Shown here: positions 11,001 to 17,346 of the stretch, one piece after another
Layout of the letters: every line of letters begins with the position of its first letter
How positions within the stretch are numbered: position 1 is the first letter of the stretch
Assembly: GCA_016297005.1 (NCBI GenBank)
Contig: JAEDHK010000001.1
Location: forward strand, 310,001-374,000
DNA: 64,000 bases
Direction: 5' to 3'
From: Clostridia bacterium
GTDB lineage: Bacteria; Bacillota; Clostridia; Christensenellales; DTU072
Program-made: the position numbers and the translations under genes
Notes under the pieces: generated by a model
The model's database searches: none
Seen by the model: only the letters and a program-made list of their open reading frames with translations
What the model was told of the DNA's origin: nothing

Positions 11001-13446
11001 CATTCAGGAAGTGACCGTGGCAAAGGCTACTCCGTCCCAAAGTCTCGTTTTTACGTTGGAATGCGACGGCCAAACGCTCGCAGACGGCGATTCCGTCTAT
11101 TATACGGACGATATTGTGATTCGTTTCGGAGACGAACTATCTCAGAAAACAGCGGACGCGGAGTACGACGCGACGTATGCGCTTTCCTTTGTTTCGCGGC
11201 CGAACGGCGGCGATCTGACCTGCTATGCGCAGGGAGATGAGTGGCATATCCGCCCCGAAGAATACGGCTCCCAAATGTCTTTCCGCTTGATATCCCTTTC
11301 GGCGTCCGATTACGAAAACCGCGTGTCGGAGACGGTCTTTAATCTGACCGTTTTGCCCGTCAGATTATACGTCGGCATCACTCATCCCGAGCAGATCTTC
11401 GGAGAAGTGATCGACCTTTCCGTAACTTATTATAAAAATCAGTATCGGACGGAAACAATCGATCCATCCGAAATCAACGGACTGTTCCCGCCCATTGTGT
11501 CTACGGGTGCGCTTACGCCTGATAGAGTAGGCGAATATCAGTTGTTCTATGGCGGCGGATCTAGCTATGGATACGAGTTCGATCGTACGATCGTACCGAC
11601 GTTGACCATTGTACCTCGTCCGATTTATGTTTCCGTTCCCGCGGCGATTTCTAACACGAAGACCTACGGCGGAGAGGATCCGACGATACGGTATTATATC
11701 TATTCCGACGAAGCCTGTACCGATAAGATCACTACTTTGCCCGACGGCAGAGAGATCGCGCTCGACGGCGCGCTCGGCAGAGAAGAGGGCGAGAACGTCG
11801 GTTCTTATTCTATCAATGCCGGGACCATAACTTCTCCGTCTGTCAATAAGGATTACGATCTTGTTTTCGTGAGCGGAAGGGGTAAATTCGTTATCAATTA
11901 TCTTGACTTACGTTTAAAGGTCAAAGAAGGTCAAAATAAGTATTATGGCGACATGGATCAACCGTTTGAGCTCGAAGTTGCGGAAGGCTACTCTTTAGTA
12001 AACGGAGATCTTATTTCGGATTTCCTGACCGGAGACCATCCCATCGTGACCATCGCAAGAGAAGAAGGCGAAACGGTGGGTTCGTACCCTTATATCGTTA
12101 CCGTCGATTACGTTCTTGCCGCCGAAGGAAATTATAACCTCCTCGGCGTCGAAACGCCCGGTTTGTTTTATATTAACCGCGTTCGACCGACCATCTCGTT
12201 CGAGTTTAACGGAACCGTCTATTTCGGCGATACCACCGATCAAATGAACTACGGCGCAGCGAGAGCGTATAATAATTCCGACGTGGTCGCCGGTACCTTC
12301 ACGTGGTCGCAAAGGACTTTTGACAGTATGAATCCGACGGTGGTTACGCTGAATTTCACTCCGAAGGACACGCAAGACTTCAATTCAGCCTCCGTTTCCG
12401 TCGTCGTTATTCCGCAAAAACGCCCCGTTTATCCGGTATTTTCCGGCGCGATAGAGTACGTTTACGACGGTAAAGCTCATAACGAAATCGAAGTCGCTCT
12501 GGATAATCCGGTAGGTAACGGAGAATATTCTTTACAGACGAACGTAAGCGGCGATAACAGAACGGTCACAAAAGGCGGCTTTGTCGTTACGGCGACGCTG
12601 ACTTCCGATTATTACGTTTTTGCAGATGACGCCATCGTCAGCGTTGCTTGCAAAATAGCGCCCGCTATGCTTATCGTCAAAGCAAATAACGTCGTTGTGA
12701 CCGAAGGAGAATCTTTCTTGCCGGAAATCACGTACGAAGGCTTTGTCGGTTCCGAATCGAAAAACGTTTTGACTACGCTCGCAACCATTAAGGATATTCC
12801 TACGAAGAGCGGCGTATATACCCTGACCCCTCAAGGTGCCTCGGCAAAGAACTATTCTTTCACATACGTCAGCGGCGTTCTGACAATTAACAAACTATCG
12901 GCCGAATCCGATGGTATTTCGGTTCAAGGCAGTTTCTCACCCGACGTGGAAGTGGAACTGAACGAAGTGAAAGAGGGTACGCATTCTTTTGCCGATATGC
13001 AGTCGGTGCTCGATAAAAAATTGGGTTCGACCATGTTTACGCCGCTTAAACGGACGCTCTCGTCTTATTACGGTATCAGATTCTCGGGTATTCTCGAAGA
13101 AGAAGCAGAGTATTCTTATACGATCGAATTGGCCGACGAGTTGCCCGAAGGCGCAAAGTTATACGTATGCGACGTGAACGGCGATCTGGTAGAGTTGACC
13201 GATTATTCCATAGAAGAAAAAGAAATCACTTTCTTTGCCGGTAACGTGCAAGGACTGGTTATTTATCGGAATAAAACGCAGGAAGAATTTTTGAAAGGAT
13301 ATATTCCGATAGCAGCCATTGCCGGCGGCGTAGTCTTTTTGATTATTCTTATAGGTATCATCGCATACTTCAAGTCGAAAAGAGGCGGAAAGAGCGTTTA
13401 TCGCGCCGAGAGAGCGACGTACAGGGCCTTCCCGCACAGAAAATAA
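5056..13446 (+). CDS. Giant surface protein with GLUG repeats and MBG domains, C-terminal membrane anchor
   Basis: A 2796-residue protein. Residues 1 to about 37 are a signal peptide (MKKYLFSRVY, hydrophobic core, SADAAD). Several blocks up to about residue 1420 consist of GLUG-type repeats (motifs such as NNYVGGIVG, NVGLFG, CTGGLIG). Each block opens with an 'F.G.FDGQ...I..L' strand like those before GLUG repeats in IgA-protease-type proteins. Residues about 1590-2650 are tandem MBG/Ig-like domains ('KTLTI', 'GAIDRRRV', 'KNYSFTYVSGVLTI'). A single transmembrane helix at about 2748-2771 is followed by a short basic tail (FKSKRGGKS), so it is membrane-anchored without an LPXTG motif. Adhesin or stalk is the likely role; no catalytic motif was seen. 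The signal peptide fixes the start. Confidence 0.85.
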   Translation: MKKYLFSRVYVTFAVLAILLASFVFSLSLFSGLSADAADDVVEISSVEQMVAFSREMQSATGLGLRVELKADLDLSGTDFMPIGNSSYSFEGSFYGNDHTLTVSVDSTSGAAGVFRNTGSRCLISGLTVKGFVRGNNYVGGIVGDADGGRIEKCISFVDVTGNNYVGGIAGSCKGTITSCSSFATVRARNTFGGVVGALQGSRSSLQESVFIGKIVSNNGTVFGGLAGSSMGELKNNYAVPAFEGSLAVSYGSVVGTLSSTNNGVSYCYGVSEKDPVGSNSSGALPDTLSSKTTYDFLSGSVLFGDDTALAYPKFRIGFGYYPCPAYLLNNDKSDFVAPYSDLCADRFSVCLFASGVGSVTEPFTVKTALQWDLFVRNSRLYDYANKKVVLGAAVSAGSVSSVGSVELPFAGVFDGQDNMLSFNCSSVEDNVGLFAAVNGATIRNVQLSGQVTGSDYVALVAGRVAGEENVFTDITVLEGSVASGSSYVGAIVGGTETGASVTATGCVTSASVFGNNYVGGVVGSGLGAITINDCVNNGVITDGFNGGQYVGGVFGKLHGTIDLSELTNIGTIYAPGCTDVGGIGGSFGGGSLSLVSCVASVSGRFNVGGLFGSVAENTNIVSAAYAGKITGVNALGGAVGNLPPSLTLSVEDFYCVPTFEKDKAIALSEPFRAFCVVSPSIESATGLSGAYEYIASDDSFRPTVDAAPQTGKKYYRFVSVVTLHNVYYDSDVYLSYNTNGANACSTVSLTDGDRARFNATDAWKEVAPTLSGGYYPVPAYADQTLFMTGYFAGGTGEEQDPIRISNEKQLRNFAEFFNSYPTLVTGKYFLQTSDIVLKRTFPVVSYFNGTYDGQNYCISDLRIESAETNVGLFGTASGTLKNICVDGGGIVASSSGVVGGLVAASNAEIVRCYVALDIVCENASCCGGLVGINEGNVSTSFYAGKILGGVCTGGLIGRNNGGVVSDVFTTGVLYGSQILGGVIGNNNAGRLSYALTNVIAELTQNAGTCSIGGLVGENKAGATGGDTGRILACLSNATLIFGSDVKKGGLVGNLISGFIATGDVDGDGINDNSYYNIDYANGIGNDGMGTTTNIILATSVVAGGEEVRTFRLPHFTYNGLGVYNPACDARYALRPTEIAEWAANVYRVNQYSARGAEMIMWKYDYSVDLTAYPRGSENNPYLISVPAELAFLCDSTRYTDYTGKYFVLTNDLNMSGIEMFTPIGFYGDFDSNYAFNGRFDGQGHTIKNLTIDFYAYQNSAGYRDESNKYVALFGYTGSDFVLKRLVMDSSCRICGGQYTASFVGFFNGKIEECYSACDLVSVTKANVTSASYLPDSYLVWTSEGHYVLSSEPYSSTTTYYTAASDVGGFVGSLATSGCRITGSVFAGSLPAVSGAYGFVGVTGTSLSLITDNSWYLTTDDQYSYENSYGRVLVDYTDETNGGAVAVNNDWDGKGFYFTLTANANYYPFIYNNNLDALAYASSYRLVSNTQVKYQIRYCQEVTFTVNNNLIGTETILTAQGSVPTVDEKYYYYKGQAGRVTYTWKKHGYYLVDAVEVNGVVSSLAGGIMNGTEEEMIYSFVMGEAVTVFDIAVNVAEITDSVFKFTGSVSFDYNGEDHSVEYTVGGGFSVSVSYVNKASNTRTDLHNAASYLAVASLRFDGDATIIGKKEIDCEVLPKTLTISDRADLAYLGQKVYDGSSASRVNLADLSILTGVLTGDEESLAVSVLVTWDSADSGTNKTYSLTEFEVSLTGNYTFAPGYELTSLTGGAIDRRRVVVAVSGTEPQTFGSAEYQVSTVVYSGKSPVAPSDAHVVSVGWTYTRMDVSGGDLVVDSSWSGKYDVGYYRMDPTLADETNHYLDLEGKTYLLHIVPYAVESVTLVYNKLKYTGSPLTSSVTAYFAGVGEDGSRQNVSIAYYVRKADVTESTFGSGLFVRDERGKTFVEATEYSSTASYYVTATLKKAGSYYAVCRSLNDNYFVDADIQEVTVAKATPSQSLVFTLECDGQTLADGDSVYYTDDIVIRFGDELSQKTADAEYDATYALSFVSRPNGGDLTCYAQGDEWHIRPEEYGSQMSFRLISLSASDYENRVSETVFNLTVLPVRLYVGITHPEQIFGEVIDLSVTYYKNQYRTETIDPSEINGLFPPIVSTGALTPDRVGEYQLFYGGGSSYGYEFDRTIVPTLTIVPRPIYVSVPAAISNTKTYGGEDPTIRYYIYSDEACTDKITTLPDGREIALDGALGREEGENVGSYSINAGTITSPSVNKDYDLVFVSGRGKFVINYLDLRLKVKEGQNKYYGDMDQPFELEVAEGYSLVNGDLISDFLTGDHPIVTIAREEGETVGSYPYIVTVDYVLAAEGNYNLLGVETPGLFYINRVRPTISFEFNGTVYFGDTTDQMNYGAARAYNNSDVVAGTFTWSQRTFDSMNPTVVTLNFTPKDTQDFNSASVSVVVIPQKRPVYPVFSGAIEYVYDGKAHNEIEVALDNPVGNGEYSLQTNVSGDNRTVTKGGFVVTATLTSDYYVFADDAIVSVACKIAPAMLIVKANNVVVTEGESFLPEITYEGFVGSESKNVLTTLATIKDIPTKSGVYTLTPQGASAKNYSFTYVSGVLTINKLSAESDGISVQGSFSPDVEVELNEVKEGTHSFADMQSVLDKKLGSTMFTPLKRTLSSYYGIRFSGILEEEAEYSYTIELADELPEGAKLYVCDVNGDLVELTDYSIEEKEITFFAGNVQGLVIYRNKTQEEFLKGYIPIAAIAGGVVFLIILIGIIAYFKSKRGGKSVYRAERATYRAFPHRK

Positions 13447-13464
13447 GTAATTTTGCAGTTTTAT

Positions 13465-13486
13465 CCGCATAGATTTTTTTATGCGG
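13465..13486 (+). promoter_or_regulatory. Hairpin enclosing the start codon of the SpoIVFB-like gene
   Basis: CCGCATA (13465-13471) pairs with TATGCGG (13480-13486) across an 8-base loop. The second arm contains the ATG at 13481. No T-tract follows, so it is not a good terminator. The start has no ribosome site, so the hairpin could limit initiation. Confidence 0.45.
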
Positions 13487-14323
13487 AAAATCAGGCTGCA
13501 CCCACTTTTCATAGCGCTTTGCATACTGTCACTTATGAGCGGCAAAGGTCTTGTTTTAGGCGCGGCGGTACTTTCCGTGACCGCTCACGAATGCGGACAT
13601 TATTTCAGTGCGAAAAGAAGGGGATACGCTCTGGCAGGCTTGTCGCTGATGCCGTACGGCGCCGTCATGTATGCGGAAAACGGTTTGCCCGATCATGATT
13701 GTCCGGCCATCGCCTTGGCCGGACCGGGCGTTAATTTTTTATTCGCCGTATTATTGAGCGCGGTTTGGTGGTTCTTTCCTCAGGTCTATCCTGTCACGAA
13801 AACGCTCTTTACGATCAACGTCTCCATCGGCGTATTTAATCTTTTACCTTGTTATCCGCTCGACGGCGGAAGGGTGCTTCTCTCTTTGGTTAAAAATAAG
13901 CATAGGTGTCTGTGTTTTCTTCAAATTTTCGGCTTTGTAATGGGAGTTTTAACAGCCGTATTGTTTGTTGTCGGGTTGTTTATTCATCCTACGCCTTATC
14001 TCTTGTTTTTGTCCGTTATGTTCTTTATCGGGGCGGCTTCCGACGTAAAAAACGAGTCGTTCAGATTATGTGTTTCGCAATCCTTTCTTTTACGGGATAG
14101 TGACAAGCCGGTTGAAGAGAAAACGTTGTACGTTCCGTCTTCTTTGTCAATCGGTCGTCTGATACGCCATTTTGACGGAAAATATCTTTACCGCGTTTTC
14201 GTGGTCAAAGAAGAAAAAGAAATCGCCTATCTCGAAGGAAAGGCGATCGAAAACCTGTTTTTTGCTGATAAATCTGAAACGTTGGAAGAATACCTTGCTC
14301 AGAACAATCTCGTCGGTGTGTAA
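13481..14323 (+). CDS. SpoIVFB-like intramembrane metalloprotease (M50B site-2 protease)
   Basis: A 280-residue polytopic membrane protease. HECGH at residues 36-40 supplies two zinc ligands and the catalytic Glu. The second family motif NLLPCYPLDGGR gives the third ligand, Asp128. The text between them (LMPYGAV, ALAGPGVNFLFAVLL) fits the SpoIVFB branch, in which the protease cleaves pro-sigma-K during spore formation. About 80 C-terminal residues resemble the cytoplasmic CBS-like domain of SpoIVFB. The ATG lies 34 bases after the giant surface gene and is caught in a hairpin with no Shine-Dalgarno. The start is supported by the family's usual short N-terminus. The 3' end overlaps the convergent membrane gene by 25 bases. 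Other M50 roles cannot be excluded, and no spoIVFA is adjacent. Confidence 0.8.
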   Translation: MRKIRLHPLFIALCILSLMSGKGLVLGAAVLSVTAHECGHYFSAKRRGYALAGLSLMPYGAVMYAENGLPDHDCPAIALAGPGVNFLFAVLLSAVWWFFPQVYPVTKTLFTINVSIGVFNLLPCYPLDGGRVLLSLVKNKHRCLCFLQIFGFVMGVLTAVLFVVGLFIHPTPYLLFLSVMFFIGAASDVKNESFRLCVSQSFLLRDSDKPVEEKTLYVPSSLSIGRLIRHFDGKYLYRVFVVKEEKEIAYLEGKAIENLFFADKSETLEEYLAQNNLVGV

Positions 14324-15189
14324 ACGGTAGAACCGTTATCGATATAATATTTCGATTTATGATAAGAAAAATTCAGCGTCAAAGTCATAATGCAGTATTG
14401 CACGTAATAGATCGGAATCATCATAATGGGAATAACGCCAAAAGAAGTGATCATCGTGCTGCAAACGATGGCAAAAATGACGATGTTGATAAACAACAGA
14501 CACAAAAAGTTTTTGCGGAAATTTTTAAAAGAAAACAGTAGACTGTTTCCGAGGTTTTTGAAGATGTTCTTCGATTCGCTTGCGCAGATTTCCGGCAACC
14601 ATTGGCAGACGATGGCCATTCTTGCCGTCAGCAACAAGAAATAGAGAAGAATGCAAAGCGGAAAAGCGAAAACGCCGATAAGCGGAAGCAATGCGTAGCA
14701 TAAAAACATTGCGGAGAGAGAAAGTGCGATATCAACGACGGACAGTACGACAGAGCTGGCCGCGGCAAGCAGAAGATTCTGAAAGCCGGTCGAAATAAAA
14801 GCGTTCAGAATACCTATGTCGAAACCCGTACTCATCTTTACGTACATGACCTTCGTCGCGGGCAGAAGAGGTAACGTAAAGAAAAACTTAAATCCGACGA
14901 AAATAAGGACAAACCACAAAAAGCTTGATTGCCAATGGATTTGCTTAAAAAAGCCGATGTAACTTTCTTGTAGCGCCGATAACGTCAGAAAAGGATGGTT
15001 GACGAGTTCTTGCGCGTCGACGGTGAACTTCTGCGATTCGATGATTTCCCGGACGTCCAGATACAGAGGACGGATTACGCTATAAAAACAGGCGAGGGCA
15101 AGGAGTAGAATAATCAAAATGACGATGGCAATTTTGACTACCAAAGCCAGATTGCTGAAAAGAATGGAAAAGGTGTGCTTGATCGGCAT
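14299..15189 (-). CDS. Polytopic membrane protein of unknown function
   Basis: About 296 residues with several hydrophobic helices (for example around residues 15-40, 95-115 and 135-190) and a short polar tail. I place the start at the ATG at 15189, 4 bases after the upstream stop and with AAGGAG 11 bases before it; a TTG at 15225 would lie inside the previous gene. It forms an operon with the preceding membrane protein and shares its general layout, so the two may be distant paralogues or a heteromeric pair. Its last 25 coding bases overlap the convergent protease gene. I recognise no family motif. Confidence 0.7.
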   Translation of the reverse strand: MPIKHTFSILFSNLALVVKIAIVILIILLLALACFYSVIRPLYLDVREIIESQKFTVDAQELVNHPFLTLSALQESYIGFFKQIHWQSSFLWFVLIFVGFKFFFTLPLLPATKVMYVKMSTGFDIGILNAFISTGFQNLLLAAASSVVLSVVDIALSLSAMFLCYALLPLIGVFAFPLCILLYFLLLTARMAIVCQWLPEICASESKNIFKNLGNSLLFSFKNFRKNFLCLLFINIVIFAIVCSTMITSFGVIPIMMIPIYYVQYCIMTLTLNFSYHKSKYYIDNGSTVYTPTRLF

Positions 15190-15193
15190 AGCT

Positions 15194-16018
15194 TTATAAT
15201 CTCCTTTTAAAGGAACTGACCGCAAGGTCAGCGCGAGTCAGATTGTTAAAATCAAAAAACGAAACGAATCGGTATACGTGCGCAAAGATGATTGCGACCA
15301 TATAGGATACGGTTGTGATCGCCCAGGAGACGAGCGGTTTTTTCGAGGTGTAATACGCGATAACGGCAAAAGCCGTCAAAAATACGATTAAAATTAAATA
15401 GAACGAAAAGAAACTTTTATGCTTATCGCGCGACTGATAGAAAGCGGTTGTCAGGGCTTTTTGATATTTCTCGCCCGTCAGGACCATCGTCGGGAGCCAA
15501 AGTGTGAGCGTCGATAAAATATAAGTCAAGAGAATAAAAAGAACGGCAAACATAAACGCTGAGGCGATTACTGCCGCAATAGAATTGAGTACAACGTTCC
15601 AGAGCGCGTCGAAAAGGACGAATACGGTATAGAAAAACAGTATTGCCAGCGCAAGAGTCGCGTTGCGTCCGAAACAAGAGAAGAAATTGTTATTGATGGA
15701 CGTAAAGAAGCGCGGCAGGCTGAATTGTCCTATCTTCATATGATAAGTTAAAGAGGAAGAAATGCAAGCGGATATGAATACGTTGCACAAAAAGCCGACG
15801 AAAAACGACAGCATGACGCCTTTATATGTAAAGAAAGATATCCATATCGATCCAAAAGTAGGCGTATCCGTATCCTTAATGATAAAAAATATGCGATAAA
15901 GGGGTACTGCATGAGCACAAAGAGCAGCGGGGATCAGCGAAAACAGTAAAAAATAGAGCCACTTTTTCGCGCCGTTCTTGGAGAACAGATATTGTAAAGT
16001 CTTGACAAAATATTTCAT
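15194..16018 (-). CDS. Polytopic membrane protein of unknown function
   Basis: About 274 residues starting MKYFVKTLQYLF, with five or six hydrophobic segments and a C-terminus SSFKRRL. The frame stays open further upstream, but the ATG at 16018 is preferred because a promoter sits directly before it and the upstream extension is charged and unlike a protein N-terminus. A short gap of 4 bases leads to the second membrane gene. The middle contains cytoplasmic-looking stretches (YQKALTTAFYQSRDKHK). No catalytic or transport signature is visible, so the function is unassigned. Confidence 0.7.
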   Translation of the reverse strand: MKYFVKTLQYLFSKNGAKKWLYFLLFSLIPAALCAHAVPLYRIFFIIKDTDTPTFGSIWISFFTYKGVMLSFFVGFLCNVFISACISSSLTYHMKIGQFSLPRFFTSINNNFFSCFGRNATLALAILFFYTVFVLFDALWNVVLNSIAAVIASAFMFAVLFILLTYILSTLTLWLPTMVLTGEKYQKALTTAFYQSRDKHKSFFSFYLILIVFLTAFAVIAYYTSKKPLVSWAITTVSYMVAIIFAHVYRFVSFFDFNNLTRADLAVSSFKRRL

Positions 16019-16024
16019 ATTTTC

Positions 16025-16053
16025 AGTATAGCAGAATTCATCAAAAAGTGCAA
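16025..16053 (-). promoter_or_regulatory. Promoter of the membrane-protein pair, leaderless geometry
   Basis: On the minus strand TTGCAC (16053-16048), a 17-base spacer and TATACT (16030-16025). The ATG at 16018 follows after only 6 bases, which puts the expected transcription start at the initiation codon itself. Confidence 0.75.
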
Positions 16054-16088
16054 CTCGGGCAAGATCAGAACAACGATTTTCTTTTTCA

Positions 16089-16481
16089 TCAGAACGTAAA
16101 CACCTTTTTAGGCGCAGTAAAAGAGCAGATCTCGGCATAAACGTCGGTCAGACGGAATACTTCGGTATTGCCGTCGTCCGGAGAATACATCGACTTTAAT
16201 TCGGGATAGGCGTCGAGCATATGTACCCGCGCTTCCCGATCGTCGTCTTCGACGGCTTTTGCGCGGACGCGAATCCATTCGCCGTTCGCCATACCGCTGA
16301 TCTCTACGTTGGGATTGGCGTGCATTTGCTTGGAGACGTCTTTGATTTTTCCCGTTTGGATATACAGACTGTTTTTATAAAGATCGACGGTGCCGAAAGG
16401 GCGTACGCGAGGGCGGTCTCCGTCTATCGTCGCCAAATAGTACACGTCGCATTTTTTCAGAAATTCGTATACCTCGTTCAT
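16089..16481 (-). CDS. Pyridoxamine 5'-phosphate oxidase-like FMN-binding split-barrel protein
   Basis: A 130-residue protein with the compact split-barrel pattern of small PNPOx-like flavoproteins: CDVYYLATIDGDRPRVRPFG at the N-terminus, then SLYIQTGKIKDVSKQMHANP and NVEISGMANGEWIRVRAKA. Proteins of this type bind FMN or a related flavin as dimers and reduce small molecules or act as flavin carriers; the substrate cannot be told from sequence. It starts 3 bases after the mgtC-like gene and is likely the second gene of that operon. Confidence 0.85.
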   Translation of the reverse strand: MNEVYEFLKKCDVYYLATIDGDRPRVRPFGTVDLYKNSLYIQTGKIKDVSKQMHANPNVEISGMANGEWIRVRAKAVEDDDREARVHMLDAYPELKSMYSPDDGNTEVFRLTDVYAEICSFTAPKKVFTF

Positions 16482-16484
16482 AAA

Positions 16485-17201
16485 TCACATTTCCTCGTTT
16501 TCTTCAATGGATCTGATAAAAGGATTGGCGCTTAATATGTTGTACAGATCCGACGGAGTAAACTGTTTTAACGTAGTGATCTCAACGTCCGCGACGGTAC
16601 CGTTATCATTGCGTGAAGTTTTGAATTGCAAAAACTTTTTTACGTCGAAAATCTGTTTGAGCTTTTCGATGGCTTCCGGCCCGTCGATATAGGCAGATAT
16701 GCGTAAAATGACGTGCGTGTTCTGACGGAAAATTTTCAGAGGACGGTGTAAAAGAATCTGCAAAAAGACGAGAATTATGGTTGAAGCCACGCCGACGATG
16801 ATCAGGCCGGAGCCGATTGCCATACCGATACCGGCGGTTGCCCAAATGCCGGCGGCAGTCGTAAGACCGTGTAGGATGTCGCGTCGGACGAAGATGATAC
16901 CCGCGCCCAAAAAGCCGATACCGCTGACGACTTGCGCCGCGATACGCGCCGGATCGGCGCCGCGCGCGCTTACGTCCGCTCCGCCGCCTAAATCCGAAAA
17001 AGAGTATTTGGAAACGATAATCATCAGCGCCGAAGCCATGCATACGATGGCGTGAGTACGAATGCCCGCTTCTTTTGATCTTGATTTTCTTTCAAATCCG
17101 ACGACAAAACCGCATAACGCGGCGATCAGTATACGAACGATCCAGGACAGCACGTCTTCGTTCCAGTCGAGAACGTCAAAAGTGATCCCCCCGAGCAACA
17201 T
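16485..17201 (-). CDS. MgtC/SapB family membrane protein
   Basis: A 238-residue protein. The N-terminal part carries the MgtC hallmarks: RILIAALCGFVVGFERKSRS, then KEAGIRTHAIVCMASAL, GIGFLGAGIIFVRRD and GLTTAAGIWATAGIGMAIG. The C-terminal 80 residues (about 155-238) form a soluble ACT-like domain, as in longer MgtC proteins. Members modulate P-type or F-type ATPases and growth under low magnesium in pathogens, but many Bacillota members are uncharacterised. A GGAGGT site lies 8 bases before the ATG and a promoter about 33 bases upstream. It is co-transcribed with the split-barrel flavoprotein. Confidence 0.85.
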   Translation of the reverse strand: MLLGGITFDVLDWNEDVLSWIVRILIAALCGFVVGFERKSRSKEAGIRTHAIVCMASALMIIVSKYSFSDLGGGADVSARGADPARIAAQVVSGIGFLGAGIIFVRRDILHGLTTAAGIWATAGIGMAIGSGLIIVGVASTIILVFLQILLHRPLKIFRQNTHVILRISAYIDGPEAIEKLKQIFDVKKFLQFKTSRNDNGTVADVEITTLKQFTPSDLYNILSANPFIRSIEENEEM

Positions 17202-17234
17202 TTTTGTTACCTCCGAAATTATCTATAATAATTT

Positions 17235-17262
17235 ATTATAAATCAAAAAAAAATTTTGTCAA
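17235..17262 (-). promoter_or_regulatory. Promoter of the MgtC-like operon
   Basis: On the minus strand TTGACA (17262-17257), a 16-base spacer and TATAAT (17240-17235). The leader to the ATG at 17201 is about 27 bases and contains GGAGGT. Confidence 0.75.
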
Positions 17263-17287
17263 TAAGAAAGAATGATCGTTTAAACTA

Positions 17288-17316
17288 TTGCAATTTTTCC
17301 ATAGATGTGAGATAAT
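17288..17316 (+). promoter_or_regulatory. Promoter of the alpha-galactosidase gene
   Basis: TTGCAA (17288-17293), a 17-base spacer and GATAAT (17311-17316), 30 bases before the ATG at 17347. An AGGAG ribosome site lies in the leader. It is divergent from the mgtC-like promoter. Confidence 0.65.
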
Positions 17317-17346
17317 AAAGAAATATCATATCAGGAGTAAATCACT

